Shown: positions 24,681 to 38,405 of the stretch, in pieces
Layout: each line of letters opens with the position of its first letter
How positions within the stretch are numbered: position 1 is the first letter of the stretch
Notes under the pieces: generated by a model
What the model saw: only the letters and a program-made list of their open reading frames with translations
Told to the model about the DNA's origin: nothing
Database searches by the model: none
Origin: Linepithema humile
Lineage: Eukaryota > Arthropoda > Insecta > Hymenoptera > Formicidae
Length of the DNA stretch: 64,000 bases
Assembly (NCBI RefSeq): GCF_040581485.1
Contig: NC_090130.1
Span: 4,960,001-5,024,000, forward strand
Direction of reading: 5' to 3'
Translations under genes and position numbers: made by a program

Positions 24681-26556
24681 GCTTCACAAAGAAAGCATAT
24701 TAAACAAAGAACAAGAAGCAGTGTTTATCGAAAATTCAAAATTTTAATTCAAATTATATTTTTTATAATGAGATTTCTTGTATTATATAGATAAATCTGA
24801 TTATATATTTCTTTCGTCGAAATAAATATTTATATCGAGAGCTAATAAGAAATTATTCATCCGAGTCTTATATGAGAAAATTCCGGATACGATCTTAAAT
24901 TCTGATGAGCTGAAGAAAGTAATTTTCATGACGAGAGACTGGAGTACAGTTGGCGCCCGCAGTACTGATTTACCTAACGCGCCGACTAATTGTTTCGGAC
25001 TATGCGATGATTGATCGCGAGTGATGAGTTTCAGTGCTTGTATAGCACGTCTCAAAGCAAATGGATGGCCAAATTACTAACCATAGTAATTTCCACAAGC
25101 AACTCTTCATTAAATGCAACTAATAGAATATGTTGTTTTATAGGTTTTACAAATTATAAGCTTAGATATTTTTTGCAATTTATTAAAATTGCACACAATT
25201 AATACCTCCTATAGTAAAAAAGTGAATTTAATTTCAAGAATATAATTTTTTTATATACTGTATTTGTACACGCGATGTTGAAAACAAAATAATTAGACCG
25301 TTTATCGCGACTAATCATGTGTGCTCAATTAAACGATTTACCGGCAGTAAAATAAAGGGATCAGGAATGACTAGCGCGCGCCTGAGTATAAATTAAGAAA
25401 TTTTTTTTAACTCAAAAAGAAAATACGAGTTTTATTGAATTCTGATAAATCGAGAGGACAGATTCGCGTTCGTATTGTAAGTGAAGACGAAACGGCCGTA
25501 GTGAGCCTTCGCTTAGAGAGCTGACAATAGCAAACCAGAAAAAGTGTAAACACTTTACTTGATATGTATTGCTTTTCTGGAATCTGTAAATCGATATACA
25601 AACTGATTGAAGATTTCGGCAAAATAAAACGAAAGAGAATTTTGATTTTACTTTGCTTATTCTCGAATAATATTTTTAGTTATTCCACGTTATTTAACAA
25701 ACTACTATTTTTAATAATTCTAAACTAGTTTAACTAATTTTTATAATTTCTTATTAACACAATAGAAATTTACTTAAGTTCAATAATTGTCAATTAACAG
25801 CGGATAATACATGAACTGCGTGCAACCGGTAGAAAGTCCGTTAAAAAAGACATTATAGCAGGAGTTTTTGGATCATTACCGAGGCCGTTACTGGTAATGA
25901 GCGAATGATTTGACAGGATAGAACAGAGCGGCTTGTAGGCGTGCTCGTGTCTTCGTCACGAGGCGAGACACGCTGAAGTGTCAGGGGCGGGCGCGTGAAA
26001 TCACGCGATTCCGATAATAGGTGGGCAAGCGGCAACGTCACGGAAGCAGAAAATGCCTTGACAGATGGACGTAATTGAACGGATCGGCGACGTTTGTCTG
26101 AACGTTCGTCCACGATACGTTGAAAATGATTACGGATAACCGGTAAACCGAAAGTAAATTTGTTCTGTATAAATGAAGATTACAGTCAATATAATTAATA
26201 TAAATTTTGTCATAAAATTAATTTTTGTTCTATAGAGATCACAATTATGCATATTTTTGTGCAAAATACATTTTCCACTCTGTTCTCTTTTAAGTAAATC
26301 GAACAGTAATGATATCGGTATTTGTTTAAGTTAAAAGTTAATGCAATTTTTTCAAACAAAATTCTTCATACATTTTCATTAATTTTTATCCATCATTATA
26401 CGCTTGATATTAGTTCCGAGCGATATATCCACTTGCAAATCTACGCATACACAAACAACTCTAATTACAAGGTCCGTACGTTTAGCTATCGGAGCACGTA
26501 CTTGATGAGCTCACAGACTATCAGTCCGCATTACGATCCAACCCATTTCAAGGCTC
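24681..26556. other. No gene recognised
   Basis: AT-rich DNA with small GC-rich patches (about 25.86-26.15 kb). Open frames are at most 86 codons and unconvincing. Confidence 0.45.
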
Positions 26557-26592
26557 TATAAAAGGCGCACCTTCATCGAACGTTCGCCAGTG
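26557..26592 (+). promoter_or_regulatory. TATA box plus initiator, candidate core promoter
   Basis: TATAAAAG at 26557-26564 lies 32 bases upstream of the A in CCAGTG (26589). That is the spacing expected for a TATA-driven start, and CCAGTG is a near match to the arthropod initiator TCAGT. A strong splice donor follows at 26629, giving a 40-nt noncoding first exon. The gene it would drive has not been identified. Known insect genes with this layout include cuticle and secreted peptide genes, but nothing here shows which. Confidence 0.4.
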
Positions 26593-26628
26593 CACGAAAG
26601 AGCTCGTTGGCATTAAAGCGGAAAACAA
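26589..26628 (+). other. Candidate noncoding first exon
   Basis: Runs from the initiator A to the donor ACAA followed by GTAAGT at 26629. It contains no ATG, so it would be 5' untranslated sequence spliced to a downstream exon I could not locate. It depends on the promoter call. Confidence 0.35.
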
Positions 26629-26758
26629 GTAAGTAACATCGTGCTCGCGGAAGGAATCTTTTAATTACGCGAAATACAACGTTATACATACATACGGCCC
26701 GATATGGAATTATTATCGATCCGGCATATATATTGATCCTACCTCCCTCCTGCGGAAA

Positions 26759-26760
<2 letters not shown>

Positions 26761-26790
<30 letters not shown>
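26761..26790. repeat. (CCG)10 microsatellite
   Basis: Thirty bases of pure CCG, about 130 bp downstream of the candidate first-exon donor, so it would lie in the first intron of that transcript. It may form G-rich secondary structure on the minus strand. Confidence 0.95.
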
Positions 26791-29700
26791 ATATCTAAGT
26801 GAATTACAGCGTGTATGTATTTAAGGGCCGCGCGCCGATGGCCTGCACAGCCTGAAATCGATTCCGCGATTCGATTTGCGGTCGCGGGGACCCGCGGTGG
26901 ACCGACCCATCAAGGAGCGGAATCCCTCCGCGAGATCCCGAGAGGATAATGATCCCGAACTCATTTCGCGATCATTCCCTCTGATTGATCTGATTAGTCC
27001 GGCCTCGGAGCAGGTCGACCGGTAAATGATCTCGAGCGGTCTCAATCAGCTTCTGAAAAAAATAAAACGGCATCGCCGATCGTCCCTCTCCCCCGCCCGA
27101 GAAACTGTCCCCCTCGGTCTGCACCCTTTCCTCGTCGTCCTCCTCTCATTTATCCTCCCGTACCTCCCCCTTTCTTCCGCCGTTCCTTTCATCTCTTTTG
27201 CCTCCACACGATAATGAGAGCCTCCCATGTGGAAAAGGGATTATTTGCGGCACGGGATCGAAAATGCCGTGCGAGCCTCATTATCGGATGCACGACTACC
27301 ACGATTCTGGAGCGGCCCGGAGTCGTTTCGACATCGTTTCCTCCCCGGATTCCCGCGGCAGAGGTAGAGGGACCGCCGCCGCGGATCTTTTCTCCTCTAT
27401 CGTGCCGCTATCGGCGAGGAATTGCTGAAACCATAAATCAACGGCAAGGCCGGGTCAGGGGTCGAAGAATTGGAGCGGGTTGCTCCTCCCCGCCGACGTC
27501 GCGAGCACGACGCGGCACTTAACTGAAACGCGGTCGCTTCGGTAATACAGGTGTTGCTTGTTAGTCGAGATGCTGGTATGCGAGGAGGATTCGGATAAAC
27601 TTATTATTACCAGGAATCGGTGCGCGCGAATTGGCACTCGCAAACGATTTAATGAACATTTGCGAAATTACAGTACGTCGTTGCCTATGCGGTCGTTGCT
27701 GCATTTTCCTTTCCAGCGGCAAGAGGTCGAATGTCGAAAACAGTAAACGGTGTTATTGTAATTCTGATTTAAATGTTGAAAAATTGTTGTATCTACATTA
27801 TTTAATGTTATCTGTATATTTTATTGTATTAATTTCACGTGTAAAGATGATAAATCTAGTAAAGATCTTGAAACATTTCCAGTGTCTTGTCAAGACTTGA
27901 TGCGAATTTGAGAAAATCATGCTGAAAATATCTCCTTCGACAAATGTTGCGTAAAACTTCCTACTTTCCTACCATTCCTTCGTCGTCGTATCCGACGACG
28001 TTGTACGTCTTATCTCAACATTATCTTAATAATTATGAAGCGCTTAAGAGGCTCCGGCATCCCCAATAAATGTTTATCTATCCATCTCCGCGCGATTTTA
28101 CCTGTCCGCGATTTAACGGTCGCCGCGTCGACCGTTGGTCGCCGCACGCTCGTTTACGATTCTGTCCGCTTCTCCCTAACGCACCTGCGTACATAGTGCG
28201 TGCTCGCGTGCGCGCATAACCGGGACGTCGAAACACAAGAAACGTCACGCGTCGCGCCACAATCCGCGTCGACACGGCGCGCCTTTAATGGCTTACAATG
28301 AAACGTTTAATCGCCAACCATTCACATTCTTTTCGCGAACAAATCGAACAACCGCCGGGGCGTGTTTACGTGAATGTCACTTCGAAGCGGCGCCGGCTCG
28401 TTATACTCAAGGTACCGCGCTTCCTAATCGCACCTTTCAAATGAACAATAAGTCCATTGACCGACACGTGTTAAGCCAAATAAAATATAAGAATAGAAAG
28501 AATAGATGTATGTTAAAAAATAAAATATTATTAACGCGCAATATAAAGTAATAACAAGAAGCAATTAATCACTAATATAATTAGAATATAAAACATGATT
28601 TTATATAAAACAAATAAAATTTAAAATTTTTATTAAATAAAAAAGGTATTTATATATTTTCTCAAGGTATTTATGTATTATATAAAGCCCACCATTTATT
28701 GCATAATTTTTTAATCAAAGATTTTTTGATATATTAACAAAGATTTTTATATTTATGCAAACATCGTATTTCGGATAATTACTTTAGGTTTGTGAATATT
28801 GCAGAACGTTTGGATTATATATACGAAAAGAATTTGTTACACACGAAATTATTGGTTATTATCTACAAATCTACAGATATTAACATCATGCCACGTTCTT
28901 GCATAATAATGTTGCGTGCGAATTTACACGGCTGGAAGGAAATATCGGCGAGCGATGAACCACGTCAAAACTTTCCCCGCGACTTCGAGATGGTCTTCAG
29001 ATCGTTAGTCACGGCTGATTAGCGGAACGTGCCTGTGCATAGATCGTTGGTCGCTATTGTTTTGGACATCGCTTCCTCGAAAGCTTCCTGAGGTGTGAAT
29101 TTCTTGCCCGTTCACAATTCTCCCGCGGAAGCAAGCTCACAATTGCGGAAGTAAGCGGCTTGCGGTTTTGAGTGCGATAAATTACGCGACGATGCTAAAA
29201 GGATCGAGTGAAGAGAAAAAAACGAGTCGCGGTAACCGAGACACTTTAATGACGGCTCATCGTCGAAATATCGAGTATTCGTACTTCTCGCGAAAACACG
29301 CGAAAAGAAAGGCACGGCGGCGAGGCGAGCACGCGATATGCAATCCGCACTCGCTGCTGGCTCTAATACTCGTTTGGGGTTCAGCATTCGCAGTACCGTT
29401 CCGGAATTCCGTTCCAGTTCGTTTAATGAGGAACGGCTTTTTAGCATTCCTACGGATCAGCGTGAGAACCGCGAAATGTGGGGTCGCGGCCCATAAAATC
29501 CGTGAGTCAGTTCGGTGCGCGGATTGTTGCCGTGTGCGTTACCGGGAAGAAAACCCGCCGGACGGGGCACGTAACCGCGCAGTTAAAATGGAGATTAGCG
29601 CCCGCCGCGTTTATCGGCGCTTAAAGACGCGGGAGCATTTTTCGTCATGCGGCCGCGTCGGTGCCTCGTTTAATCCTCGCCGCAGCCCGTTTTCGAAATC

Positions 29701-32700
29701 CTCGCAAATTAGAATGTTACAGGTCGGGTCGGGTCGGGCTCGCAGGGAAACTGAGTTGTGTGGATGCAGCGACAGGTACGGGTAGGTATATAGACCCAGA
29801 CTCTGACCTACACGGTAATTATGATCGCATCGGGCGCTTCGGAGTCGGCGGCGATTGCTACGCGAATATTTTGTTTAATTTCCCCGGCGATGCACGGTAA
29901 CACGTAATTGAGAATGTTGCATAATTGCATGCAACTTTCCACACGGTATCATAAGTCATACCGTGATTTATAAGCGGCTTGTAATGTCACATAACAGCGG
30001 GCGCCTTTCTCTGCTTCGTGATAAATATGTATACTTGCTCCCACAAATAACTGAGGCGAATTATTAGAAATCGAATACCCCAAGTATTTAGAACTCCGGA
30101 GAATTTGGTTTTTGCTCGCGGCACCTTTTGCAACTACATTAGTATAAATTATCACAACTGGTACTTTCTACCGGCCAAGCGTATCGTTTAATATAATTTA
30201 GCATGTGCATGGTTGGATAAATATATATAATATCTATTTCACGTGATCGGGCAGACAATTCAAGCGGAGCGTTGAAAAATAAAACGGAAAATTACCGACC
30301 GATTTAGAAAACAATCGCAACATCTCAGCCGCAGCATTGCACTCTGAAACGCACCGTCTCCCCGTGAAAGGGCATCGGCATCTGATTAGCGAGCGAACTA
30401 AATCACCGCGATCACATCCACGACGGGGACTCAATAAACATCGTTCCGAACAACTCCAATCGGGGCGTCCAATTAGATCTGTATGGGAGGAACAAAGCGA
30501 GTCGCCCACGAAGACTTGACATTTTCCGCGGACAAACAGCGGGTGGTCCGGCCGTTCTCCTCCGTGCGACGCGGCCGCGGTCATACAAATTTCGACCATA
30601 ATGGACTGTGCTCGATGAAGTCGAGAGACAAAAAGCGATCGGAGCTCGTAGTTACGAATACCAACCGTCTCTCTGGGAGTTGCGAGCGTTGGAAGAATAC
30701 GGCCGCCGCTGCCGTTGCCGCCGTTCGTGCGTTATTGAGGGAGGGAGTGAAGGTAGGCAGGCGGTCGGTCGGTCGGTCGGTCGGGCGAAGGGGTAGCAGC
30801 GAGATGCATTTCGTGGATTAAGAAGGTTATATACCTGGCGGTCTCACGGCGAGCCGGCGCGGTAGGAGTCTAATAAGATGTAACTAAATTATGATTGGAT
30901 TCATCATTGCCGCGAACGGAATTGGTATGGTCGATCGCTTCTGCGAGGCGGACTGCGGCCCGGGACGGCGCTGTCCGGTCAATAATTCATCGGTCCCGGG
31001 GCCTTTCTATATGAAGCGTGATATACCGTGATCCCGAATGAGCGATTGCCAACGGTAAAGCGAGACGGAACAGGGGGATATCCACTCTCGGTGCTTCGGT
31101 TCTTCTGCATACTCCTGTTTCTGCATGCGATCCGTCCGACTGCATTTCTTTTCGACGGGGTTGCTGTTACATAGTAGCAGAAATAACATAGAGCGAAGCA
31201 ACGAATATGCTCTGCGACTATTATGTTGTCTTTTGTCATTGCGAGCCTTTGCCAATGCGAGGGTGAAATTGTGAATTTTATTTTATTTCATTTTAACTAA
31301 AAGTCCCATTCATTGTTACCACGTGAAAGGGATTAGTCCTCAATCAGCGTTTTGTTGAGTTATTAAGCGGAAACAGCACATCAAGTAGAAACTACTTTAT
31401 AATTAAAAAAAAAAAAAAATGATAATGTAATGCACACGCATTCTTCTTTCGGGTAAGTTCGAAAGAAACTCTAATCTCGTTGATGATCACGCTCCCCTTT
31501 CGTCAAGGCTCCGGCATGAACCAGAAAGAGACAGTGAAACTGAATAAAGAACGAGAGGGGGAGAGAGGAAAGAATCGTGACTTGGCGTTTATGCAAAACG
31601 CGCGTAAATGTCAGTTTTGTTGGTTGAATTAGCCCACCGTGGACTTCCCTGCTCTCGAAGAAAGGGAGCGGAGAACGAGGTCTGAAGAAGGGAGAAAGGG
31701 ATGTTCGTCTTCCCTCTCCCTGCACACCGCTACCCTCGGAGCCAATCACGGACCGAGTCATCCTCAGGCAGAGACCTTTTCGTATCTCAGCCTGCTGTGA
31801 GGGTGATTTTTGCATGTCACGTGGGCAAACGGGCGCGCACCGTGAATGCCCGTCGTTAGGCCCTCGTTGTGGTATGATGATGTCGGTTTCACGCAACGAT
31901 ACGTCCCGAGGACTACCACGAAGATTGCTCGCTCCACTTTAGCCCCGTTTCAAGGACCTCTTTCTGTCGTGATGAGAGCGAATTTGCGTGCGCAATGCGA
32001 TGCGACGTCTGTGCGAGAGTCTACTTCTTCAATCCGGCCATTTATTAAACGCGAATATGTATTTTTTACGTTCGGAATGATTCTTGCAATGACAATAGGC
32101 TATTATTTATGATACTCGATACCATTCAACAGAAATCGGCATTCAAAAAATCAAAAATACATAAAAATAATATTTTTGTTTCTAAAAACAATTGTACAAA
32201 AGAAAACTGTAAATTTTCTTCGTTAAAAAAGAAAGAGAAGAATAAGTGGACACCATTATAAACTATTAACTGCTGAAGGAAGATAACGCACTATTAAAAA
32301 TCTTTTCTGCTAGAAAAATGTAAAAACAAAATCATTTTATAACACTCAAAAAAATGATCTTGCAATAATAGCTAAAATTTTCTAGGTGTAAAAAATTAAC
32401 TAAAACAGATAAATGATTAGCAACTGTTGTGATATTGCATATGTAATTACTTAATCAGTTTAGATGACAGAAACAGAATATATATCTGTATTGTTTGTGA
32501 ACTTTAAAAAGAAAGTTTCTCTAAAGCGCTTATCTATATAAGATCAATCACGTGTTAGATCATGCAATGAATAACATTTAGCAATGGTACCTAAATTTTT
32601 CAGAAGCTATTGCTAGAACATTACTGCTATAAATTCTATATGTGACAAACAATGTTTTCACAGATACGAAAAATAGCGATACATTCTTGTTGCGATATCT

Positions 32701-34288
32701 AGAAATCTAACTACATCAGCGAAATATTTTTTTGAGTGAACACTTTTTTCAGAAAAAGATTTATTTATAAACTAAAAACGTTTCAAAAGTTATTACCGTT
32801 AAAAAACAAAAAAATAAAAAAGCAGAGAAACGAAAATAACAATTTTCTTGTAGAAAAGTAGAAAGTTTTAGGGAAGAAATTATAAAACTGTCTAAAATTA
32901 TAAAACTGTCTAAAAGATAGCAGGAAGTCATAAAAAACTTATTGACTATATATATAAGTAGAACAATATTGTCTTCAAATTTTCCTAAAAATTCCTATGA
33001 ACTTTCGAACAACTTGAAAATGCAAATAACGATGTTTTCAAATTAGGGTTCGATCATAAAATACTTTTGTCACCAGGAAATTGTTAAACTTACATAAATT
33101 TGGAAAAAGGTAAATATCTAGGACGTTATTACAAGAACAATAAAAGAAAGCCATGAATTTACTCTTTCGTTCAATTTTTTCAGTGCTCCTTTTTTACTCT
33201 TTTTGTCCTGGCTTTCTTGACCGCAGCAAATTGCATCCGTCACAGATTGAATCCGGTGGTATAGTACGAAATCTCTATAAATAAGGAACGATTTCTATTA
33301 CAATATATAATCTTATATAATCCTATGCAGTACAACCTTGCTCAACCCTATGCAGTATACTTCTTGTGCAATCCTATTGTACAACCTTATGTTCTGTTCT
33401 AGTATAATTGGTATAAAAATCAGGGCTCTCACATTACATAAAAAAGTATTGCAATTTATTGCTATATACAAAAACGAATGCATTTGCTACGGTCAAAACC
33501 GTCGTTACACTAATCGTTACACTTTGGATAACTTTACGATAGTTACCACTCTTTCTTCTTCTATTGTTATCATTTAAGTCACTTTAATAACTCTTTTACA
33601 AAATTCTATTATGTATAAAATGTATTTCTTTTACTTGTTACAAAAATCAAAGACCTAAATAACGGACCACCCAAAAAGAATCACATTGTCATGAAAAGAA
33701 CAATACTATATTTTATGAGATACTTTTTAACGAAATCCTTGCTAAACCAGTGACAACATTAAACTAAAAGTCATTTTTTATCTTTTTATGATTGTAAATA
33801 AATTACTTTGCTGGCACGTTTTGTTGGCATAGTTAAAGCAATTGTAATAAGACTGTTTTTAGTTTCTCGTGACTGTTCCAGCCAATCTAATCTCGCTTGT
33901 CGTTATATGCAAGATGTGTAACGAGTACTGCACAGAGAGTTTTGTTTTTATTTTATACAGATATAAATCTATATTTTTTATTAATTTTTGCAATGTAGTC
34001 CATAATCGCAGAACAATGATATTTTTTTATTTTCAAGACCAGGATCTTTAATCAAGACAACACAAACGTATCCGGGAATATTTATGCAACGCGAGATCTA
34101 GAAACAAAGATGCGGCCGATCCACGAGCGTCGGACACGCATCCTGCGTTCCGGCTCGAATGACACAGCAACCCGCGGACCATCCTGTCGCTTCTTGATGA
34201 GCACGACGAGAGACATCGTCCGTCGATTCGAGGTATCGATATCCGACCTTTCGCGACCCCGGCTTGTCGTAACCGTCGTGCCTCTTAC
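26791..34288. other. No gene recognised; GC-rich blocks and AT-rich blocks
   Basis: GC-rich at 26.8-27.6, 28.0-28.4, 28.9-29.9, 30.2-31.2 and 31.4-32.0 kb; AT-rich at 32.1-34.05 kb. Open frames of up to 205 codons (29168-29785 plus) and 141 codons (31471-31896 minus) have no known motif, and opposite strands are often open together. GC-rich non-repetitive blocks such as 26.8-27.05 kb could be regulatory, but I cannot show it. Imperfect repeats of CCTATGCAGTA occur at 33.32-33.40 kb. Confidence 0.4.
30763..30785. repeat. (GGTC)n microsatellite
   Basis: About five to six GGTC units in GC-rich DNA. Confidence 0.85.
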
Positions 34289-34404
34289 ACGGAGCGGAAC
34301 GGCCCGATACATAGCGAGGCTGCAGGTTCTGATTGCTCTCCGCGGATGTGACAGATCCGCCCCCTTCGCCATGGGACACGAATTTGTCGGTGTATCCGGA
34401 GGAG
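34289..34404 (-). CDS. Possible internal coding exon, unrecognised product
   Basis: On the minus strand, acceptor CCTTCTAG precedes 34404 and donor CCGT followed by GTAAGAGG begins at 34288. The 116-nt block needs one incoming base, then encodes 38 residues beginning SSGYTDKFVSHGEGGG and including SAESNQNLQPRYVSG. That phase is what the 42432 donor would supply, giving ...MKR-S-SSGYTDK. The peptide is Ser/Gly-rich, as disordered cytoplasmic regions often are; no family is recognised. Against it: the acceptor has a 13-G run where a pyrimidine tract is expected. On the plus strand that same run is a C13 tract leading to CCGCAG at 34443, a strong acceptor for an exon in the opposite direction. 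Only one strand is likely right. Confidence 0.3.
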
Positions 34405-34443
34405 CTAGAAGGTTGTCCCCCCCCCCCCCGCCCTCGCCCCGCA
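34405..34443 (+). other. C13 tract and strong plus-strand acceptor-like site
   Basis: Thirteen Cs (34417-34429), then GCCCTCGCCCCGCAG ending at 34443, form a good 3' splice-site match. The plus-strand frame after it stays open for about 90 codons to 34718. The translation has no known domain. Confidence 0.4.
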
Positions 34444-34718
34444 GGCTACACCGCGATACATGTCGAATGTCGGTCGACCATCACTCTCTCGCTGGCCGAT
34501 CGCTTCGTTTGCTCGCTCGTGCGATAAACGTCGATGCGATTAAATATCGCATTCGCGGCCCGATCAAGGAATCCGATACGGTGTACCGGCGATACGAGGG
34601 GATAAAGATCATACGATCACTTTCGCAAGTTAGAACTTGTTCTACGTCTTTCCATTCGATTCCCGCAAGTGTGTATCTCCGGAATTGCATAAAACATCAT
34701 TTAAATGTCGCTGAATAA

Positions 34719-37700
34719 CGCATTCGGCCGTGCGCTCGACTCGGTTGATGAACAGACTGAACAGATGAACAGATGAACTCACTGCTCATCGTGGATATAT
34801 CGTTGCTTAAACGCGTGATTACTTCCCCCTTCATTATTGAATTCGATTACATTATTCATCTAATAACCAACTGTTATTTGTATAAATTGCTGTATACGTA
34901 GGGAATATAATTTATGTCTTGTTACAGTTCTTGCTTAGTTCCCCTTCAAAGCAACGTTGCTACCTATAAAATCGGGGTTTCAATGCGCACTTCTTAATTC
35001 AGAAAACACACTGCCGAGCGGACCGCGATAAATATCAACGCGATAATATTTATACGAAGCCCCGACCCGTCGCAGCGGCTTTAAACGCGACCCGTGAAAT
35101 TCCGAGACGTTCCTGCTCGACGACACTGCTCTAAAAAGATTCTAAAAGAGCTTCAAGAAAAAAAAACGTTCTAAATATACAGGAAAAAAAAAGAAGGTGG
35201 AATGCCGGTAGAGAAATGAGGAGGAAGGTCGTCGCAGAGTCGGGGATACTTTCAACAACTGACTTTCGTTTATATTGGTCTACGCCTCAATTCGTCGCCT
35301 AACAACAACAACACAAAAAAAAAATAACAGCATAGAGACTATCATCGCCGCAATCGGGATTTTCTACGTCGACGTAGCACTTTTCTCTCCACCTTTCACC
35401 CTGATTCTCATCCACGCAGCCTCCCTCGTGAAACTTGCCACCGAAGCACTCGATCACCTGCTGAGAAAAGTGTTCCGTGACCGTTTCGATGGGTTGCGTC
35501 AGGACGAGACGCAGTTATTTGCATCATCCATCAGCCGAAAAAAAAAAGAGGTCACATAAAGTGGGGGATGCCGGAGAGCAGAGATAGACACCGGGACAGC
35601 GGGCGAAGAAATAAGAGTAGAACGGCGAAGGGATACCCACGCTCGCATCGCTCCCGATTCCCCGGGGGGATTCGCCCGCATTGTTGCCGTCCACAGTGAT
35701 ATTTTATTGGGTTTATGACGTCATTAATCTGATCGCGAGACCCGCCCACGGCCTTAATCGTGACGCATCTGAAGCGGTGGACACGGCGCGACCCATGCCG
35801 CGCGCGCACACACACACACACAAACACCGAACACTTCGCCTCTACCTGCGCTGTCATCTCGGGAATTTTCGGGCCGGTAGAGGAGCAGCCGCGGATCTCG
35901 GTCGAGATATTTTCAAATGCGTAAATTATCGGCTTTATAGGCCTACCGTGCTCTCCTTCCATTTTCGTGAGTTTAACGAGCGACTTTAACAGCGTGGCGC
36001 GAAGGTACCGCGACAAGACGCGATATAAACTGTTCGTACAGTCATAAATAAATTAAAATGATACATACTTTTTTACGCAACTAAAAGTATTTTATACTAA
36101 AAACTTTATATGAGGTGAAATAAAATTACCTCAATTATTAAAAGTGATTTAGCAAGATTTGGAATCTCCACATGCTTCAAATACGTAGAAATCGACAATA
36201 GAATCAACAATTTGTATTTTATTTACTTTGCTTTAATAACATTGCAATCAGCCGTTAATCCACATTGCATTAAATTCCTAATATACATCATTGAAGACTT
36301 TTGAATACGCTCACGTCTCTGACAACGAAATGCTAAGAAATGCTAAGAAAAGTCGCGTCGATTGGACCGCACAATCTTCGAAAGCGTTTTGTATGGAAAC
36401 GTTACTGATTACTCGATCTTCGACGCGGTGTGATATGTACACATGGTTTCACACGACGTTTCGTGAACGCCGAGGCCTGTCAGCATTATGTCCTCCTACA
36501 AGAGGCTCCCTTTGTAATCCGAAATGTACAAAGAGTACAGAGGCCAAACATTCGTAGGTATACACGCCTATGTTGTATCAAGACCCCACAACGCACCGTA
36601 CAGCGGGCCCATTTGACCGATCACAATACGAAATTAAGATAGCGATCGACACCATACGGTATCGTAGATACTCGCTCTTCTGATCGAAACCGACCGAAAT
36701 AACTAAACAACTGATAAATCGTGTTGCGAAACGCGTTCCTCGGCGCGGGATGTCCTGCAGCTTGCATTGAGCGAAACAAGCGCATTCGAAACACGCCAGA
36801 AAACAGATTTCTATCCGCAATCGAGGAAAAACTGATTTTGTGAAAAATGAGACTGCGAGATAGCCATCGCGATCACAATCTGCGGCGGGCGCTGATCATC
36901 GTTTGCGTATTTTTTTTTTTCGCACTATAGAAAATCGTGTTCAACGAATAATCGTCGATGTCAAGTTCTATTGTGATTAATCGTCTCGTGCGGGATAGAT
37001 CGAATAAAAACTTCCGTTACATATGTTCGAAATGTGAGCAGCGTATTGTAAAGCAATCTGCTTTCTTTACTCTGAGAGATGAGATATTTGACGAAGAATA
37101 AGATAAAAATATGATAAGAGACAATCGAATTTCTCAGAAGACTGAGTTATCCGTACAACGTGTCATCGGATTAACAGATCGTTCGTTCGTTCGGAACTGT
37201 TACAGATCTAAAGATGCATTTTATGGGAAAGTCTCGTCGCTTGCTCTCACGCAACAACGCTGCACAAAATAAATCCCCGGTATAAGTCTCACTGTCGGTC
37301 TCTGAAAACCGCTTTCTGCGCCAGATACACGCGGCTCAAGACGTTACGCCCTCGATGATCGATCGATGTTTCGATTCTTCGTCAAGAAACGAGACTTCCT
37401 TTCGTTCCACGGGTCTGAATCAGCAAATCCTTTGATACGCCACACACTGGCGGCAGCTGCCGCGTCCGATCTTTCCATTATTTCGTACTCGTCAGACGCA
37501 ACATGAGCGCGGTGGATGCAGGTATACAAGGTGTCTGACTGCACGCCGGCCTACGAGAGCGCGATTTGATTTGCCGTTACAAACAGTGTAATGAAGATAA
37601 AAATCGAGAAGCGGTATTGAATTCCCTTCGATTTATAGTCCCTCGATTTATAAGCCAAGATACACATGTGCGTGACAACCTTTAGAATTGAAAAGTACGA

Positions 37701-38405
37701 TTCGCGCAAAAAGTGTAATTTCGTTACGGAAAAGTGAGTCGTAAAACTTAAAAGGTATGAGATTGTACATAGCTTAAATTACTCGAGATATCATGCGGGA
37801 AGAGGCTTGTGAAGCGCGAGTTGTCAGACACCCCGTATATGCGCGGCATCAGATATGCTTGGCGTAATATAATGTCTGCGGCGAGATACTTTACACCGCA
37901 TGCTTTTCGCGAGCGACGAATGCTCCGCACGTTTCTTCCAGAGGAAGGCAACGAAGATGGATATAAATAATACGAATCTCACATAGAATGCGCGTAAAAT
38001 ACAACACGCCTAATCTAATCACGTAAACGAAACATATTTGATCGGGGGCAAAACATCGAGCGTATATCTTGACTCTCGGAAATTGCTAAGATATTTATGA
38101 AATTATGTTATGATGAGTTAAACATTCATCCATTTTCATAAATTCACATTTAACAACCATTTCTCAATTCCGTTAATTATATTTCCATCATAAATTTGTC
38201 TTTAATATCAATCCTAATTACTATGTACAATTATAAATACAATACTAATTAAAAGTTTCTTAATATAATAAGTATGAGTATAAAAATTTCCATTTTTCGA
38301 TTCGCAAAAAAGACACGTCGGATAATGCGAATTACGGCTGACACGGCTTGATTTTTGATAGCGCCGGACACCGAACGGTCCGTACACGTGGAAAGTATCT
38401 TTTAC
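34719..38405. other. No gene recognised
   Basis: Mixed composition. A CpG-rich block at 35.5-36.0 kb carries 102- and 154-codon frames on opposite strands, neither recognisable. A (CA)8 run lies at 35807-35822. Confidence 0.4.

Noticed and set aside
29168..29785. 205-codon plus frame
   Set aside because: Arg/Ser-rich translation of GC-rich DNA, no motif, non-gene-like composition, opposite strand partly open.
35681..35989. 102-codon plus frame with a His/Thr repeat
   Set aside because: The repeat is the translated (CA)8 microsatellite; no other coding sign.
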